Assembly: GCF_003095655.1 (NCBI RefSeq)
Contig: NZ_CP029151.1
Coordinates: forward strand, 1,983,001-2,047,000
Source of the DNA: Dokdonia sp. Dokd-P16
Lineage (GTDB): Bacteria; Bacteroidota; Bacteroidia; Flavobacteriales; Flavobacteriaceae
DNA: 64,000 nucleotides
Reading direction: 5' to 3'
Shown here: piece after piece, positions 36,291-45,388 of the stretch
How the letters are laid out: every line of letters starts with the position of its first letter
Position numbering within the stretch: the first letter of the stretch is position 1
Translations under genes and position numbers: made by a program
The notes under the pieces: model-generated
Databases searched by the model: none
What the model was told of the DNA's origin: nothing
Seen by the model: the letters and a program-made list of their open reading frames with translations, nothing else

Positions 36291-37463
36291 ATGTATCAGC
36301 GCAAAGGAGCAGCTGCTTATAAAGCAGATTTGGATAATATTAAATTATTATCAGAATACCTTGGCAATCCACACACTCAGTTTAAAGCTGTACATGTGGC
36401 GGGAACTAATGGTAAAGGTTCTACAAGTCATATGTTGGCATCTGTATTGCAAGAAGCTGGATATACGGTAGGTTTATACACGTCTCCACATCTCAAAGAC
36501 TTTAGAGAGCGCATCAAAATTAATGGTGAGATGGCAAGTAAGCAATTTGTCATGGGGTTTGTAAAAAAGCACAAAGCCTTTTTTGAGGAGCACCAACTGT
36601 CATTTTTTGAGATGACGGTAGGAATGGCTTTTTCTTATTTCGCAACCAAAAAAGTAGATATTGCTATTATTGAAGTAGGCTTAGGAGGTAGACTAGATGC
36701 TACTAATATTATAACGCCTGTATTGTCTGTTATTACTAATATTGGTATTGATCATACTCAATTTCTGGGCGATACATTACCACTTATTGCCGCCGAAAAA
36801 GCGGGAATTATAAAAGAAGGTGTTCCAGTAGTGATAGGAGAGTATCATGAGGAGACAGAAGATGTTTTTAGTACGCTTTCGCGAAAGCGTAACGCAACAC
36901 TATACAAAGCCTACGATTTTGATTTAATGTCTATGCAGTCAGATTTGATAGGTTCATACCAGAAACATAATATTAGAACCGTTCAAGTAGCATTTTCAGT
37001 ATTACAAGGCGCAGATTTTCATGTAGGAATACAGCACATTGCAAAAGGACTTAAAAATGTAGTTAAGAATACAGGGCTTCTAGGTCGATGGCAAATATTA
37101 CAAGAATTGCCAAAGGTGATTTGTGATACAGGGCACAATAAAGAGGGGCTGACTTATGTCATGGAGCAGCTAAGTAAGGAGAAATATAAAAAATTACATA
37201 TTGTATTAGGTGTAGTGTCGGATAAGGATCTTGGGAGCATTTTGCCTCTTTTTCCAAGTTATGCAACTTATTATTTTTGTAAACCAGATGTGCCGAGAGG
37301 AATGGAGGTACAATTGTTAAGAAAAACGGCAGAGACTCACCGATTGAATGGAAAAGCGTATCCTAGTGTAAAAGAAGCCTTTAGTGCTGCAAAAAAGACC
37401 GCTGGCGCAAGCGATCTTATATTTATAGGCGGGAGTACTTTTGTGGTAGCAGAAATTATTTAA
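36291..37463 (+). CDS. folC: Folylpolyglutamate/dihydrofolate synthase FolC
   Basis: 390 residues from the ATG at 36291. The ATP motif is HVAGTNGKGSTSHMLASVL, with later motifs LYTSPHLKDFRERI, EVGLGGRLDATN and GIDHTQFLG. It adds glutamate to dihydropteroate and folates. The true N-terminus is probably longer: codons from 36246 read ITYQETLDWLFAQLP ahead of MYQRKGAAAY, matching the usual FolC start, but the first codon is ATC and no ATG, GTG or TTG lies between it and the in-frame stop at 36231. The iterated palindrome is read as TLSRKR in a loop near residue 200. Confidence 0.92.
   Translation: MYQRKGAAAYKADLDNIKLLSEYLGNPHTQFKAVHVAGTNGKGSTSHMLASVLQEAGYTVGLYTSPHLKDFRERIKINGEMASKQFVMGFVKKHKAFFEEHQLSFFEMTVGMAFSYFATKKVDIAIIEVGLGGRLDATNIITPVLSVITNIGIDHTQFLGDTLPLIAAEKAGIIKEGVPVVIGEYHEETEDVFSTLSRKRNATLYKAYDFDLMSMQSDLIGSYQKHNIRTVQVAFSVLQGADFHVGIQHIAKGLKNVVKNTGLLGRWQILQELPKVICDTGHNKEGLTYVMEQLSKEKYKKLHIVLGVVSDKDLGSILPLFPSYATYYFCKPDVPRGMEVQLLRKTAETHRLNGKAYPSVKEAFSAAKKTAGASDLIFIGGSTFVVAEII
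36874..36889. repeat. Iterated palindrome copy 13 (in folC)
   Basis: Perfect 16-mer read as TLSRKR; left flank TTTTAGTA as at 21195. Confidence 0.9.
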
Positions 37464-37503
37464 TTTTTCTTCAAAAAGATTTCAAACTATTAAACTTTAG
37501 TTC

Positions 37504-37511
37504 TATATTTG
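37504..37511 (+). promoter_or_regulatory. -7 element of the tRNA-Val pair
   Basis: TATATTTG followed by GCACCCGC, like the tRNA-Phe promoter. The -33 box is weak (TTTC at 37480). Confidence 0.6.
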
Positions 37512-37572
37512 CACCCGCAATAAGAGAAAGGCAGTAGTCAAGATTTTATTGTCACCTGATTATAAAATATTG

Positions 37573-37647
37573 GGGCGCATAGCTCAGTTGGTTCAGAGCA
37601 CTTGGTTTACACCCAAGGGGTCGGGGGTTCGAATCCCTCTGCGCCCA
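37573..37647 (+). tRNA. tRNA-Val (anticodon TAC), copy 1
   Basis: 75 bases. Acceptor GGGCGCA/TGCGCCC, anticodon stem CTTGG/CCAAG with loop TTTACAC (anticodon TAC), T-arm GGGGGTTCGAATCCCTC. Discriminator A; CCA is not encoded. Confidence 0.97.
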
Positions 37648-37684
37648 CAAACAAGAAGCGACACTCTTGTATAAAAAAATAGTC

Positions 37685-37759
37685 GGGCGCATAGCTCAGT
37701 TGGTTCAGAGCACTTGGTTTACACCCAAGGGGTCGGGGGTTCGAATCCCTCTGCGCCCA
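37685..37759 (+). tRNA. tRNA-Val (anticodon TAC), copy 2
   Basis: Identical over all 75 bases to copy 1, which ends 37 bases upstream; co-transcribed with it. Confidence 0.97.
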
Positions 37760-37760
37760 C

Positions 37761-37789
37761 AAAGGCTTCCAGAAATGGAAGCCTTTTTT
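37761..37789 (+). terminator. Terminator of the tRNA-Val pair
   Basis: Stem AAAGGCTTCC/GGAAGCCTTT with a short AGAAAT loop and T run, directly after the second tRNA. Confidence 0.85.
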
Positions 37790-37796
37790 CGTTTGT

Positions 37797-37910
37797 ATGA
37801 GTTTTTACGTTTACATATTATTTTCTTCTAGCCTCAATCGATATTACATTGGTTCAACTAATGATCTAGAAGAACGTCTCAAAAAGCATTCTTTTATAAA
37901 ATTAAATTAA
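37797..37910 (+). pseudogene. GIY-YIG nuclease remnant (N-terminal 37 codons)
   Basis: The ATG at 37797 opens a 37-codon frame whose sequence follows the small GIY-YIG (YhbQ/UPF0213-like) family: SFYVYIL, then NRYYIGSTNDLEERLKKH, which gives the two tyrosines, the YIG core and the arginine of the active site. It then ends at TAA (37908-37910). Intact members are about 80-100 residues and need a glutamate further on, which is absent. No continuation is seen in any frame before the ABC gene at 38041. It is a decayed gene directly behind a tRNA terminator, a place where this family is often found. Confidence 0.65.
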
Positions 37911-38040
37911 AGGGCGAGATTTTCTCAAAGCAATGTGTACTCAAATAGGCTGTCTTTAGCTATTTCTTCTTTATTTATATAATTACTTGTAACAAACTCC
38001 ATATAAGTCATACCTATGCTACAACTAAAAAGCAACAGGT

Positions 38041-38931
38041 ATGATTCTCAGTTTAAAGAATGTTTCAAAAACATATAGCAATGGTGTAAAAGCCTTAGAT
38101 GATGTCACTATAGATATTAAGGCAGGAATGTTTGGTCTTTTAGGACCTAACGGTGCAGGAAAATCATCTCTTATGAGAACCATTGCCACGCTTCAAGAAC
38201 CAGATACAGGAAGTATAGAGTTTAATGGACTTGATATTCTTAACAATAAAATTGAGTTTAGAAAAACCTTAGGCTATTTACCACAAGAATTTGGGGTGTA
38301 CCCAAAAATGAGCGCAAGCGACCTCTTACATTATTTTGCAAGTTTGAAAGGGATTACAAATAAAGCAGAGCGCAATGCAATTGTAGATAAAGCACTTGAG
38401 GTTACTAACCTTAGTGATGTGCGCGATAAGCACGTTGCAGGCTACTCTGGAGGGATGAAACAACGTTTTGGTATTGCACAACTCTTACTTAATAATCCTA
38501 AACTTATTATTGTAGATGAGCCTACTGCTGGACTAGATCCTGCAGAGAGACATCGATTTTTAAATGTATTACGTGAGATAGGGACTAATCACATTGTTAT
38601 TTTCTCTACGCATATTGTAGATGACGTTAAGGAACTATGTACTGATATGGCAATTCTCAATGGAGGAAGAATCTTATCTCAGAGCACACCAAAAGAGCTA
38701 GTACAAAGTCTATCTGGTCATATCTGGAAGATAAGTGCTTCTAGAGATAAAATAGATGAGTTACAAAAGCAATACAATGTGATTTCTTCAAGCTTTAATG
38801 ATACCAATGATTTAGATGTGAGAGTCTATAGTACAACCTCGCCAGGAGAAGGTTTTGAATCTGCTGTTGCAACCTTAGAGGACGTATATTTTACTACGTT
38901 AAATCAGAACCAACCTGAAAACGTACAGTAA
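38041..38931 (+). CDS. ABC transporter ATP-binding protein
   Basis: 296 residues. Walker A is GLLGPNGAGKSSLMR (about 32-46), the Q-loop LGYLPQEFGVYPKMSA, the signature YSGGMKQRFGIAQLLL and Walker B KLIIVDEPTAGLDP, with the H-loop in IVIFSTHIVDD; all are intact. It belongs to the ABC-2 type group. It pairs with the permease-peptidase fusion that starts 1 base after its stop codon. The substrate is unknown; the fused peptidase hints at peptides. Confidence 0.92.
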   Translation: MILSLKNVSKTYSNGVKALDDVTIDIKAGMFGLLGPNGAGKSSLMRTIATLQEPDTGSIEFNGLDILNNKIEFRKTLGYLPQEFGVYPKMSASDLLHYFASLKGITNKAERNAIVDKALEVTNLSDVRDKHVAGYSGGMKQRFGIAQLLLNNPKLIIVDEPTAGLDPAERHRFLNVLREIGTNHIVIFSTHIVDDVKELCTDMAILNGGRILSQSTPKELVQSLSGHIWKISASRDKIDELQKQYNVISSSFNDTNDLDVRVYSTTSPGEGFESAVATLEDVYFTTLNQNQPENVQ

Positions 38932-38932
38932 T

Positions 38933-41900
38933 ATGTTCAGCACAATATATCTACACGAAATAAGAACGTGGTTTAAGAAACCGCTTTTTTACATTTTTGC
39001 AGCAATTATGTTTTTACTAGGTGTCTTGATTATGGCAGCTGGTTTAGGCGTGTTTAGTAGTGATAATGTCACAGTAACGAGCAATGTATATCTTAATAGT
39101 CCGCTGGCAATAACAGGCATTTTATCCCAGCTGGCATTGTTGTCCTATTTATTAATTCCATCAATTACTGGAGGAACTATAGATAGAGATTTTAAAAATA
39201 ACATGCATAATGTATTGTACTCTTATCCTCTTACAAAGGTGCAGTACCTTCTAGCAAAGTTCTCTGCAGCAATAACGGTAAATCTTTGTATCGCCGCTGC
39301 GACCATTTTAGGATTACTGATAGGTTCTATATTACCTGGCGCAAATGAAGAACTCTTGGGGCCTTTTGGACTATGGAATTACGTGCAGCCGTTTGCTTTT
39401 ATCATTTTTCCTAACGTACTTTTTTATAGTGCGATAGTTTTTGCTATTGTGGTGTTTACACGTAATATGAATATAGGTTTCATGTCCATACTTACCATGA
39501 TTATCATACAGCTTATCGCTACAAGCATGGCTGATAATGCAGATGATAAATTCTGGTTCTCATTATTAGACCCTATGGCAAATGTGGCACTGGCAGATGC
39601 TACAGAGTACTGGACTCCAATTGAGCAAAATAACCGCTCTATCCCTATGGTGGGAGCATTGCTGTATAATCGTTTGTTATGGGCGGCGATTTCGTTTGCA
39701 ATTTTATTTGGGATTATAGCACGCTTTAATTTTTCTCAACATGCAATGACCATTCGTCTTTTCAAGAAAAAGACGGTAAGAGCAACTAAGAAAAACTTTA
39801 GTGAAGTAAGAAACATTGAAATGCCAGCAGTATCTACAGATTTCTCTTTTGTAGGGCAGTTAAAAACATTGTGGCTATTGGTTAAAAGTGACACTAAATA
39901 TATCATTACAGGCTGGCCCTTTATTATTATCAGTTTTCTAGCCATTGTACTTACCATTGTAATGATGAGTTTTTCTCAGCTCATTTTTAACACGGCTATA
40001 TTACCAAAAACGTGGACCATGCTTGCAGAGCCATCTGCATACATTATCATATTTTCATTTTTACTTATTCATCTGTATGCTGGATTCTTGATGGATCGCT
40101 CTAGGGCAGCTCATCTCAACCAGATAGTCGATGTAACGCCTACAAAAGACTGGGTATTTCTAGTGTCAAAAGGGATATCGCTATTTCTTATGACAGGCTT
40201 TTTACAAGTAGTACTTATTCTTTGTGGTCTAGCATTTCAAACGGCAAATGGCTTTTATGATTACCAGATAGACCTTTATGTATTTCAAGCTTTTTTTATC
40301 AATATCTGGAAGTATATTCCGTGGATTTTGATGGCGCTTTTGGTGCATACCTTGATTAAAAATAAATGGCTTGGCCTAGTAACTTTATTAGTGCTTGCTG
40401 TCGCGATTCCGCTATTGCAAAGTGCAATTGGAGTAGAGCAGGCTATTTATGATTTTAATTCGGGTGGTACACCTAGCCCTTCAGATTTTGATGGTTATGG
40501 TACGGTGTTGCCTCGTTTCTATACGTTTAGGGTGTATTGGATTTCATTTGGCGTTATTCTTTTAATGGCAGCTATCTTATTCTACAGACGCGGTGTGGGG
40601 ACCAATGTAAAAGGTCGTATCGCTTTCGCGAAAGCGAGATTATCTACACCCATCATAGCAACAGCAGTAGTTTCTCTAGCAATATTTTTAGGTATAGGTA
40701 GCTACTCTTGGTATGTAAATAACGTGGAGAATGAATTACTCACAGGAAAAGAACGTGAAGAACTACGCGTACAAGCCGAAAGAGACTTAGGAAAGTATGC
40801 AGGAATACCACAACCTAGACTTATTGCTGTAAATACCTTTATGGATATGTATCCGAAAACCAGAGACTTTAAGGCGGGAGCCACCTTCACGATGGTTAAT
40901 AAGGATAGTGTAGCCATAGATACCTTACATGTGAACCTCACAGATTACCCTACAGAAATCACGCTAGATAGAGATGCAGAAGTGGTTTATGATAATGAAG
41001 ATTACAACTATAAAATGTATGCTTTTAGTAAGCCTATGAAGCCTGGAGATACTTTAGTGTTTAAGTTTACCATGCATAATGAGGAGAACAAATTTCTAGA
41101 TGATAAGTCGCCTATTTCTACTAATGGAACCTTTGTCAACTATGGTATGTTTCCTTCTATAGGCTACAATGATAATTTTGAATTAAGAAACACACAACTA
41201 CGTGAAAAGTATGAGCTAGCACCTAAGGACCGCTTACCAGATCCAAATGCTCCAGGGGCAAGAGATCGTAGTTATATAGGTGGTTATAGTGACTGGATAG
41301 ACTTTGAGGCTACATTAAGTACTTCTCCGGAGCAAATAGCGATTGCGCCAGGCTATCTCATTAAGGAGTGGGAAGAAGATGGAAGAAAGTATTTCCACTA
41401 CAAAATGGATTCAAAAATGCTCAATTTCTATTCTTTCTTAAGTGCAGAATATGAAGTGATGCGAGAAGAATACCAGGGGATTAATCTTGAGATTTATTAC
41501 AATCCTGGTCATACGTATAACCTTGATCGTATGATGAATGGTATGAAAAAGGGGCTTGCTTATTACAACGAGAATTATACACCTTACCAGCATAAACAAG
41601 TCCGTATCATAGAGTTTCCTAAGGCTTATGGAAGCTTTGCACAGGCCTTTGCAAACACAATCCCTTTTAGCGAAGGGGTAGGTTTTGTGGCAGATGTAGA
41701 TGATGAGGATCAAGATGCGGTTGATTATCCGCTCGCAATAACGGCACATGAGCTAGCACACCAGTGGTGGGCACATCAAGTAATAGGAGCACAGGCTAAA
41801 GGAGCTACACTGCTTTCAGAAAGTATGTCTGAGTATAGTTCGCTCAAGGTGCTTGAGAAAACCTATGGTAAAAACCAGATGCGTCGTTTCTTAAAAGACG

Positions 41901-42616
41901 CGATGGATGGATATCTTACGGGTAGAACTGGCGAGCAGATTAAGGAGCAGCCGTTAATGTATAATGAAAATCAACAGTATATTCATTACCAGAAGGGATC
42001 ATTAGTATTATATGCTATGAGCGATTACTTAGGAGAAGATGTCTTTAACGGTGTAGCAAAACGCTTTGCCGAGAAATATCAATTTAAAGGACGTCCTTAC
42101 CCTGTAGCAACAGAATTTGTGGCAGATATAAAAGCAGTGACGCCAGACTCGCTCAAATATCTAGTTACAGATATGTTTGAGACCATCACGCTATATGATA
42201 ACAAAGTAGAAGATGCTACATATACACAATTACCAGATGGTAACTATGCTGTGCATATAGATGCGATTATAAGCAAGTATCGTTCTAAAAAGAAAGGTAA
42301 AAAAGAATACAAGTCTATCGCGGGCGATAGCCTTTCCTTTACACCGGAGGGTGAGGAGGATGCAATTGCATCATTACCACTAGCAGATTATATTGAGCTA
42401 GGAATTTTTGGCGAAGAGGATGAGGAAACAGGAGCAGAGAATGTGCTGTACCTTAAGAAAGTCAAAGTGAGTGATATCAATAATAGTTTTGATATTATAG
42501 TAAGTAAAAAACCAGTAGAAGCTGGAGTAGATCCTTTCAATAAATTAATAGACCGTCGAGGTAGCGATAATCGAATGAAGGTAAAAGAAGCGCTAGACAA
42601 TATTACGAGTAAGTAA
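38933..42616 (+). CDS. ABC-2 permease fused to M1 family aminopeptidase
   Basis: 1227 residues. The N-terminal half (about 1-590) has a dozen or more membrane helices in ABC-2 style, in two blocks (1-270 and 320-590). The C-terminal half (about 640-1150) is an M1 metallopeptidase with HELAHQWW (His939, Glu940, His943) and a third zinc ligand, Glu963, in LLSESMSEYSS. It presumably lies outside the membrane. Homologous fusions are known in Bacteroidota; the link between transport and peptide cleavage is not worked out. The palindrome encodes IAFAKAR just before the last helix of the membrane part. The gene ends at a terminator. Confidence 0.9.
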   Translation: MFSTIYLHEIRTWFKKPLFYIFAAIMFLLGVLIMAAGLGVFSSDNVTVTSNVYLNSPLAITGILSQLALLSYLLIPSITGGTIDRDFKNNMHNVLYSYPLTKVQYLLAKFSAAITVNLCIAAATILGLLIGSILPGANEELLGPFGLWNYVQPFAFIIFPNVLFYSAIVFAIVVFTRNMNIGFMSILTMIIIQLIATSMADNADDKFWFSLLDPMANVALADATEYWTPIEQNNRSIPMVGALLYNRLLWAAISFAILFGIIARFNFSQHAMTIRLFKKKTVRATKKNFSEVRNIEMPAVSTDFSFVGQLKTLWLLVKSDTKYIITGWPFIIISFLAIVLTIVMMSFSQLIFNTAILPKTWTMLAEPSAYIIIFSFLLIHLYAGFLMDRSRAAHLNQIVDVTPTKDWVFLVSKGISLFLMTGFLQVVLILCGLAFQTANGFYDYQIDLYVFQAFFINIWKYIPWILMALLVHTLIKNKWLGLVTLLVLAVAIPLLQSAIGVEQAIYDFNSGGTPSPSDFDGYGTVLPRFYTFRVYWISFGVILLMAAILFYRRGVGTNVKGRIAFAKARLSTPIIATAVVSLAIFLGIGSYSWYVNNVENELLTGKEREELRVQAERDLGKYAGIPQPRLIAVNTFMDMYPKTRDFKAGATFTMVNKDSVAIDTLHVNLTDYPTEITLDRDAEVVYDNEDYNYKMYAFSKPMKPGDTLVFKFTMHNEENKFLDDKSPISTNGTFVNYGMFPSIGYNDNFELRNTQLREKYELAPKDRLPDPNAPGARDRSYIGGYSDWIDFEATLSTSPEQIAIAPGYLIKEWEEDGRKYFHYKMDSKMLNFYSFLSAEYEVMREEYQGINLEIYYNPGHTYNLDRMMNGMKKGLAYYNENYTPYQHKQVRIIEFPKAYGSFAQAFANTIPFSEGVGFVADVDDEDQDAVDYPLAITAHELAHQWWAHQVIGAQAKGATLLSESMSEYSSLKVLEKTYGKNQMRRFLKDAMDGYLTGRTGEQIKEQPLMYNENQQYIHYQKGSLVLYAMSDYLGEDVFNGVAKRFAEKYQFKGRPYPVATEFVADIKAVTPDSLKYLVTDMFETITLYDNKVEDATYTQLPDGNYAVHIDAIISKYRSKKKGKKEYKSIAGDSLSFTPEGEEDAIASLPLADYIELGIFGEEDEETGAENVLYLKKVKVSDINNSFDIIVSKKPVEAGVDPFNKLIDRRGSDNRMKVKEALDNITSK
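40621..40636. repeat. Iterated palindrome copy 14 (in ABC-2/M1 fusion)
   Basis: Perfect 16-mer read as AFAKA, on the membrane-proximal side of a helix. Confidence 0.9.
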
Positions 42617-42641
42617 ATCTTCAAATACAATTAAAAAGTAA

Positions 42642-42671
42642 GCGCCGTTTCTAGATGAAACGGCGCCCTTT
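42642..42671. terminator. Terminator between the M1 fusion and GH5 genes
   Basis: Perfect 10-pair stem GCGCCGTTTC/GAAACGGCGC with loop TAGAT; CCTTTTAT follows on the plus strand. Confidence 0.75.
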
Positions 42672-42694
42672 TATATACTCTTGTTGCTTAAGTA

Positions 42695-43840
42695 TTAGTT
42701 TGCAGCTTCAACAATTATATCTGCTATTGATGGGAAATGCCAATCTAGATTCTGTCTATCTAAAAGTCTAAAGTTACCTCCATCATCCCAAACAATTGGT
42801 AATAAACCACGTTCCATGCTCTTCTCTACATAAAATTGTGCGTATGCCTCACGGTTAGCAAGGTTTGAACGATCTATTGCACCCCATTCTCCTAGGATTA
42901 CAGGTCTGCCTTCTTGTACAATCCACTTATTTTTTATGTATTCAAATTCATTTTCAAGTTGTGCTTTTTCTTGATCTGTGCCCCACTCTGTAGTTCCTCC
43001 TTCTTCACCTGTAAATGGCCAAGGAAAATAAGTATGTAGAGAAATGATAATATTACTATCATCTGGCACCACAAGAGCGTTCATTGCTACTGGGAGAGTA
43101 CTTGCAGCATAGGTGCTCATCATAACGTGACGTCTTGCATTATTTCCTCCTGTAGCTCTTATAGCATTAAGTGCTGTCTCATGATATTCATTGATAACAG
43201 ATCTTCCTTCTTCTGTACCTCCAGACCATTCTTCTGGTGAGTTAAGAAGTCTTGTCTCATTAAGGGTTTCAAAAATAAGCTTATCACCATAAGTATTGAA
43301 ACGATTTGCAATTTGTGTCCATAGGCTTGCAAGGCGTGGCTTCACCATAGGTGCAGCTGCATTTGTAGGGCGTAACCAGTCTTCATCGTGATGAACGTCT
43401 ATAATTACGTGCATTCCTTTACTTATACCGAAGTTTACAGTTTCTTGAACTTGCGTTAAAAAGTCCTCATTAACGGTATACGGCGCAGTAGATTGCATGT
43501 CCCAATTCCAGCTTACCGGAACTCGTAATGTTCTAAAGCCCATACTATAGACTTTGTCTATAATTGCTTGAGATGGTAATGGATTTCCCCATAATGTTTT
43601 ATCTGCATCTTTTACATCAAGGCTATTTCCTAAGTTCCACCCTATGCCCATCTCTGAAACAAGATCTGCAGATGTTATATCCCTAACAGTGCCAGGAATA
43701 TCTATGTTTGCAGCTTCAACAGGTGTTTCCTCTTCTGGAGGATTCTGGCTTGATGATTCTGGATCTTCGCTGTTAGAGCATCCTAAAGCAAAGATGCTAA
43801 GGAGCAGCAGCACGGCGTACTTGTAAGTGTGTAATTTCAT
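42695..43840 (-). CDS. Glycoside hydrolase family 5 (cellulase-like) lipoprotein
   Basis: 381 residues. The lipobox ends FALGC (Cys21) and an acidic Ser/Pro-rich linker follows (22-48). The GH5 barrel starts with MGIGWNLGNSLD; the acid/base glutamate is in FETLNE and the nucleophile in VILGEWG, with IIDVHHDEDW between. The family cuts beta-1,4-glucans, mannans or related chains. The exact substrate cannot be told from this. It is probably surface- or periplasm-located. It is a single gene, with the exporter operon upstream ending at a large inverted repeat. Confidence 0.92.
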   Translation of the reverse strand: MKLHTYKYAVLLLLSIFALGCSNSEDPESSSQNPPEEETPVEAANIDIPGTVRDITSADLVSEMGIGWNLGNSLDVKDADKTLWGNPLPSQAIIDKVYSMGFRTLRVPVSWNWDMQSTAPYTVNEDFLTQVQETVNFGISKGMHVIIDVHHDEDWLRPTNAAAPMVKPRLASLWTQIANRFNTYGDKLIFETLNETRLLNSPEEWSGGTEEGRSVINEYHETALNAIRATGGNNARRHVMMSTYAASTLPVAMNALVVPDDSNIIISLHTYFPWPFTGEEGGTTEWGTDQEKAQLENEFEYIKNKWIVQEGRPVILGEWGAIDRSNLANREAYAQFYVEKSMERGLLPIVWDDGGNFRLLDRQNLDWHFPSIADIIVEAAN

Positions 43841-43930
43841 AGTATTTTGTAGTTCGTTCTTCCTGTTAGTAGAAAGATATTTTAAAACTATGGAATTATG
43901 TTGTCTTTTTATATTTTTTTCAGTTGAATA

Positions 43931-43970
43931 GCTATTAGCAAAAAATTTTAACTAATTTTTTGCTAATAGC
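43931..43970 (-). terminator. Perfect 15-bp inverted repeat after the tolC-like gene
   Basis: GCTATTAGCAAAAAA and its exact complement around a 10-base loop. It begins 14 bases past the tolC-like stop, so is probably its terminator. The long A/T part is inside the stem and no T run follows, so a protein-binding site is possible. Confidence 0.5.
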
Positions 43971-43984
43971 ATAGTAAATATCAT

Positions 43985-45388
43985 TTACAGGCCAGCTGCG
44001 TTATACAACTTTGCCTTTGCAGTAAGTTCCTTTACAGAAAGTGTATTTGCTTTAAGTCTTGCGTCTATTAACTTTTGCTCTCGGGAGTTAATGAGGAATA
44101 GTGAACTTTCTCCTAGAAAAAATTTACGCTCCTCTGCTTTTACAAGGGCTTCATAATCTACCACAATCTCAGTAATGAGGTTGTTTTGTTCTAAAAGCGA
44201 AGTGATCTCTGCCTCTGTGGCGTCAAGCTTATTTTTAATGGCAAGAGAAGTGGCTGTACGTTCAAACTCGGCGTCTTGAACTTTTAGTTTAGCAAGATTT
44301 AAATCTCCGCGTTCCTTACGTAAGAAAATAGGAAAGCTCACATCTACAAAAGCCTTGTAATTTGCCGTGTTAAAACCATCTAATCGATTTGCATCCGGTG
44401 ATAGAAAATTATATTGCAAGTTTACCTTAGGAAGCAACTTATTTTTCTTTAAAAAGCGGTCTACTTCTAGACCATCAATTTTTGCATCTAGACTTTTAAG
44501 CTTAGGGTGATTATTTAAAAATACCGAAGTATCTGTGATTCCTACTAATAATAGCGAAGCGTCTAGCACTGAAAGTTCTGGCTTTTCTGGGTACACAGTC
44601 TCTTGTATTTCTAATGGAATACCATCTATCCATAAAAAATTACTCGCAATTAGGCGTGCCTTTTGAGCCTTAAGCGAGGCAGCTTCTAGGTCAAGACGTC
44701 TTGTTTGAGCCGTTATTCTTGCTTCTGTAATGTCTATAGCCGCTTTGTCACCTTCTGCTACGCTTCTTGTTACGGCGTCTAGTCTGGTGGTGGCATTCTT
44801 TAAAAAAGTATCGTAAATATCTTTTTCATTTTCTGTTTCTACCCAGTCAAAATAAGCCAAGCTCGCTTCATAAATTAAGTTGTTTACGAGTAAGTCACGA
44901 TCTGCAATGGTTTGCTGTTCAAAAAAGCGTGCTTTCTTTAAGGTAGCCATACGTTCATTAATAAGTAGGCCTTGTGCTAGCGCAAATGAAACCCCAGCAC
45001 TATACAATCCATCTTCGGGAACTGTAAGATTAGGATTGAGAAACTCACCTGTGTTTTCTTCAAAACTTCCTTTTAGCTCAATTCCATACCAAGTAGGGAT
45101 TTTAAAAGTAGCGTTAAGCTGATCAAAATATTCGGTATCTTTAAACTTCTTACGATCATAGTCTACCTCAATTTTTGGATCAAAACCTCCTCTTGCTTTA
45201 AGTAGATTTGCTTCTCCTGTGCTTAACACTAATTCGGCTTGCTTGATTAATGGATGATGTTGCTTTACATACCCTAAGTATTCCTCAAAAGAAATACTTT
45301 GTGGAGAAAGTACAGGTGTTTGAGCTAGTCCCGCTTTCGCGAAAGCGTAACACAACACAAGTACTGTATATTTTATAAGTAACCTCAT
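43985..45388 (-). CDS. TolC family outer-membrane efflux protein
   Basis: 467 residues with a signal peptide ending KAGLAQ (about residue 22). The two OEP repeats of helical coiled coil and short strands are seen (about 35-230 and 255-460), for example DITEARITAQTRRLDLEAASLKAQKAR. It forms the outer-membrane channel of the exporter whose ABC and adaptor genes lie upstream; its ATG overlaps the adaptor stop by 4 bases. The iterated palindrome encodes AFAKA in the signal peptide, YAFAKAGLAQ, where alanines suit the signal cleavage region. Confidence 0.9.
   Translation of the reverse strand: MRLLIKYTVLVLCYAFAKAGLAQTPVLSPQSISFEEYLGYVKQHHPLIKQAELVLSTGEANLLKARGGFDPKIEVDYDRKKFKDTEYFDQLNATFKIPTWYGIELKGSFEENTGEFLNPNLTVPEDGLYSAGVSFALAQGLLINERMATLKKARFFEQQTIADRDLLVNNLIYEASLAYFDWVETENEKDIYDTFLKNATTRLDAVTRSVAEGDKAAIDITEARITAQTRRLDLEAASLKAQKARLIASNFLWIDGIPLEIQETVYPEKPELSVLDASLLLVGITDTSVFLNNHPKLKSLDAKIDGLEVDRFLKKNKLLPKVNLQYNFLSPDANRLDGFNTANYKAFVDVSFPIFLRKERGDLNLAKLKVQDAEFERTATSLAIKNKLDATEAEITSLLEQNNLITEIVVDYEALVKAEERKFFLGESSLFLINSREQKLIDARLKANTLSVKELTAKAKLYNAAGL
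45332..45347. repeat. Iterated palindrome copy 15 (in tolC-like gene)
   Basis: Perfect 16-mer read as AFAKA at the end of the signal peptide. Confidence 0.9.

Noticed and set aside
37573-37759. Tandem tRNA-Val copies as attachment sites of an integrated element
   Set aside because: Only 37 bases separate them and no integrase or cargo is present; a tandem duplication is simpler.
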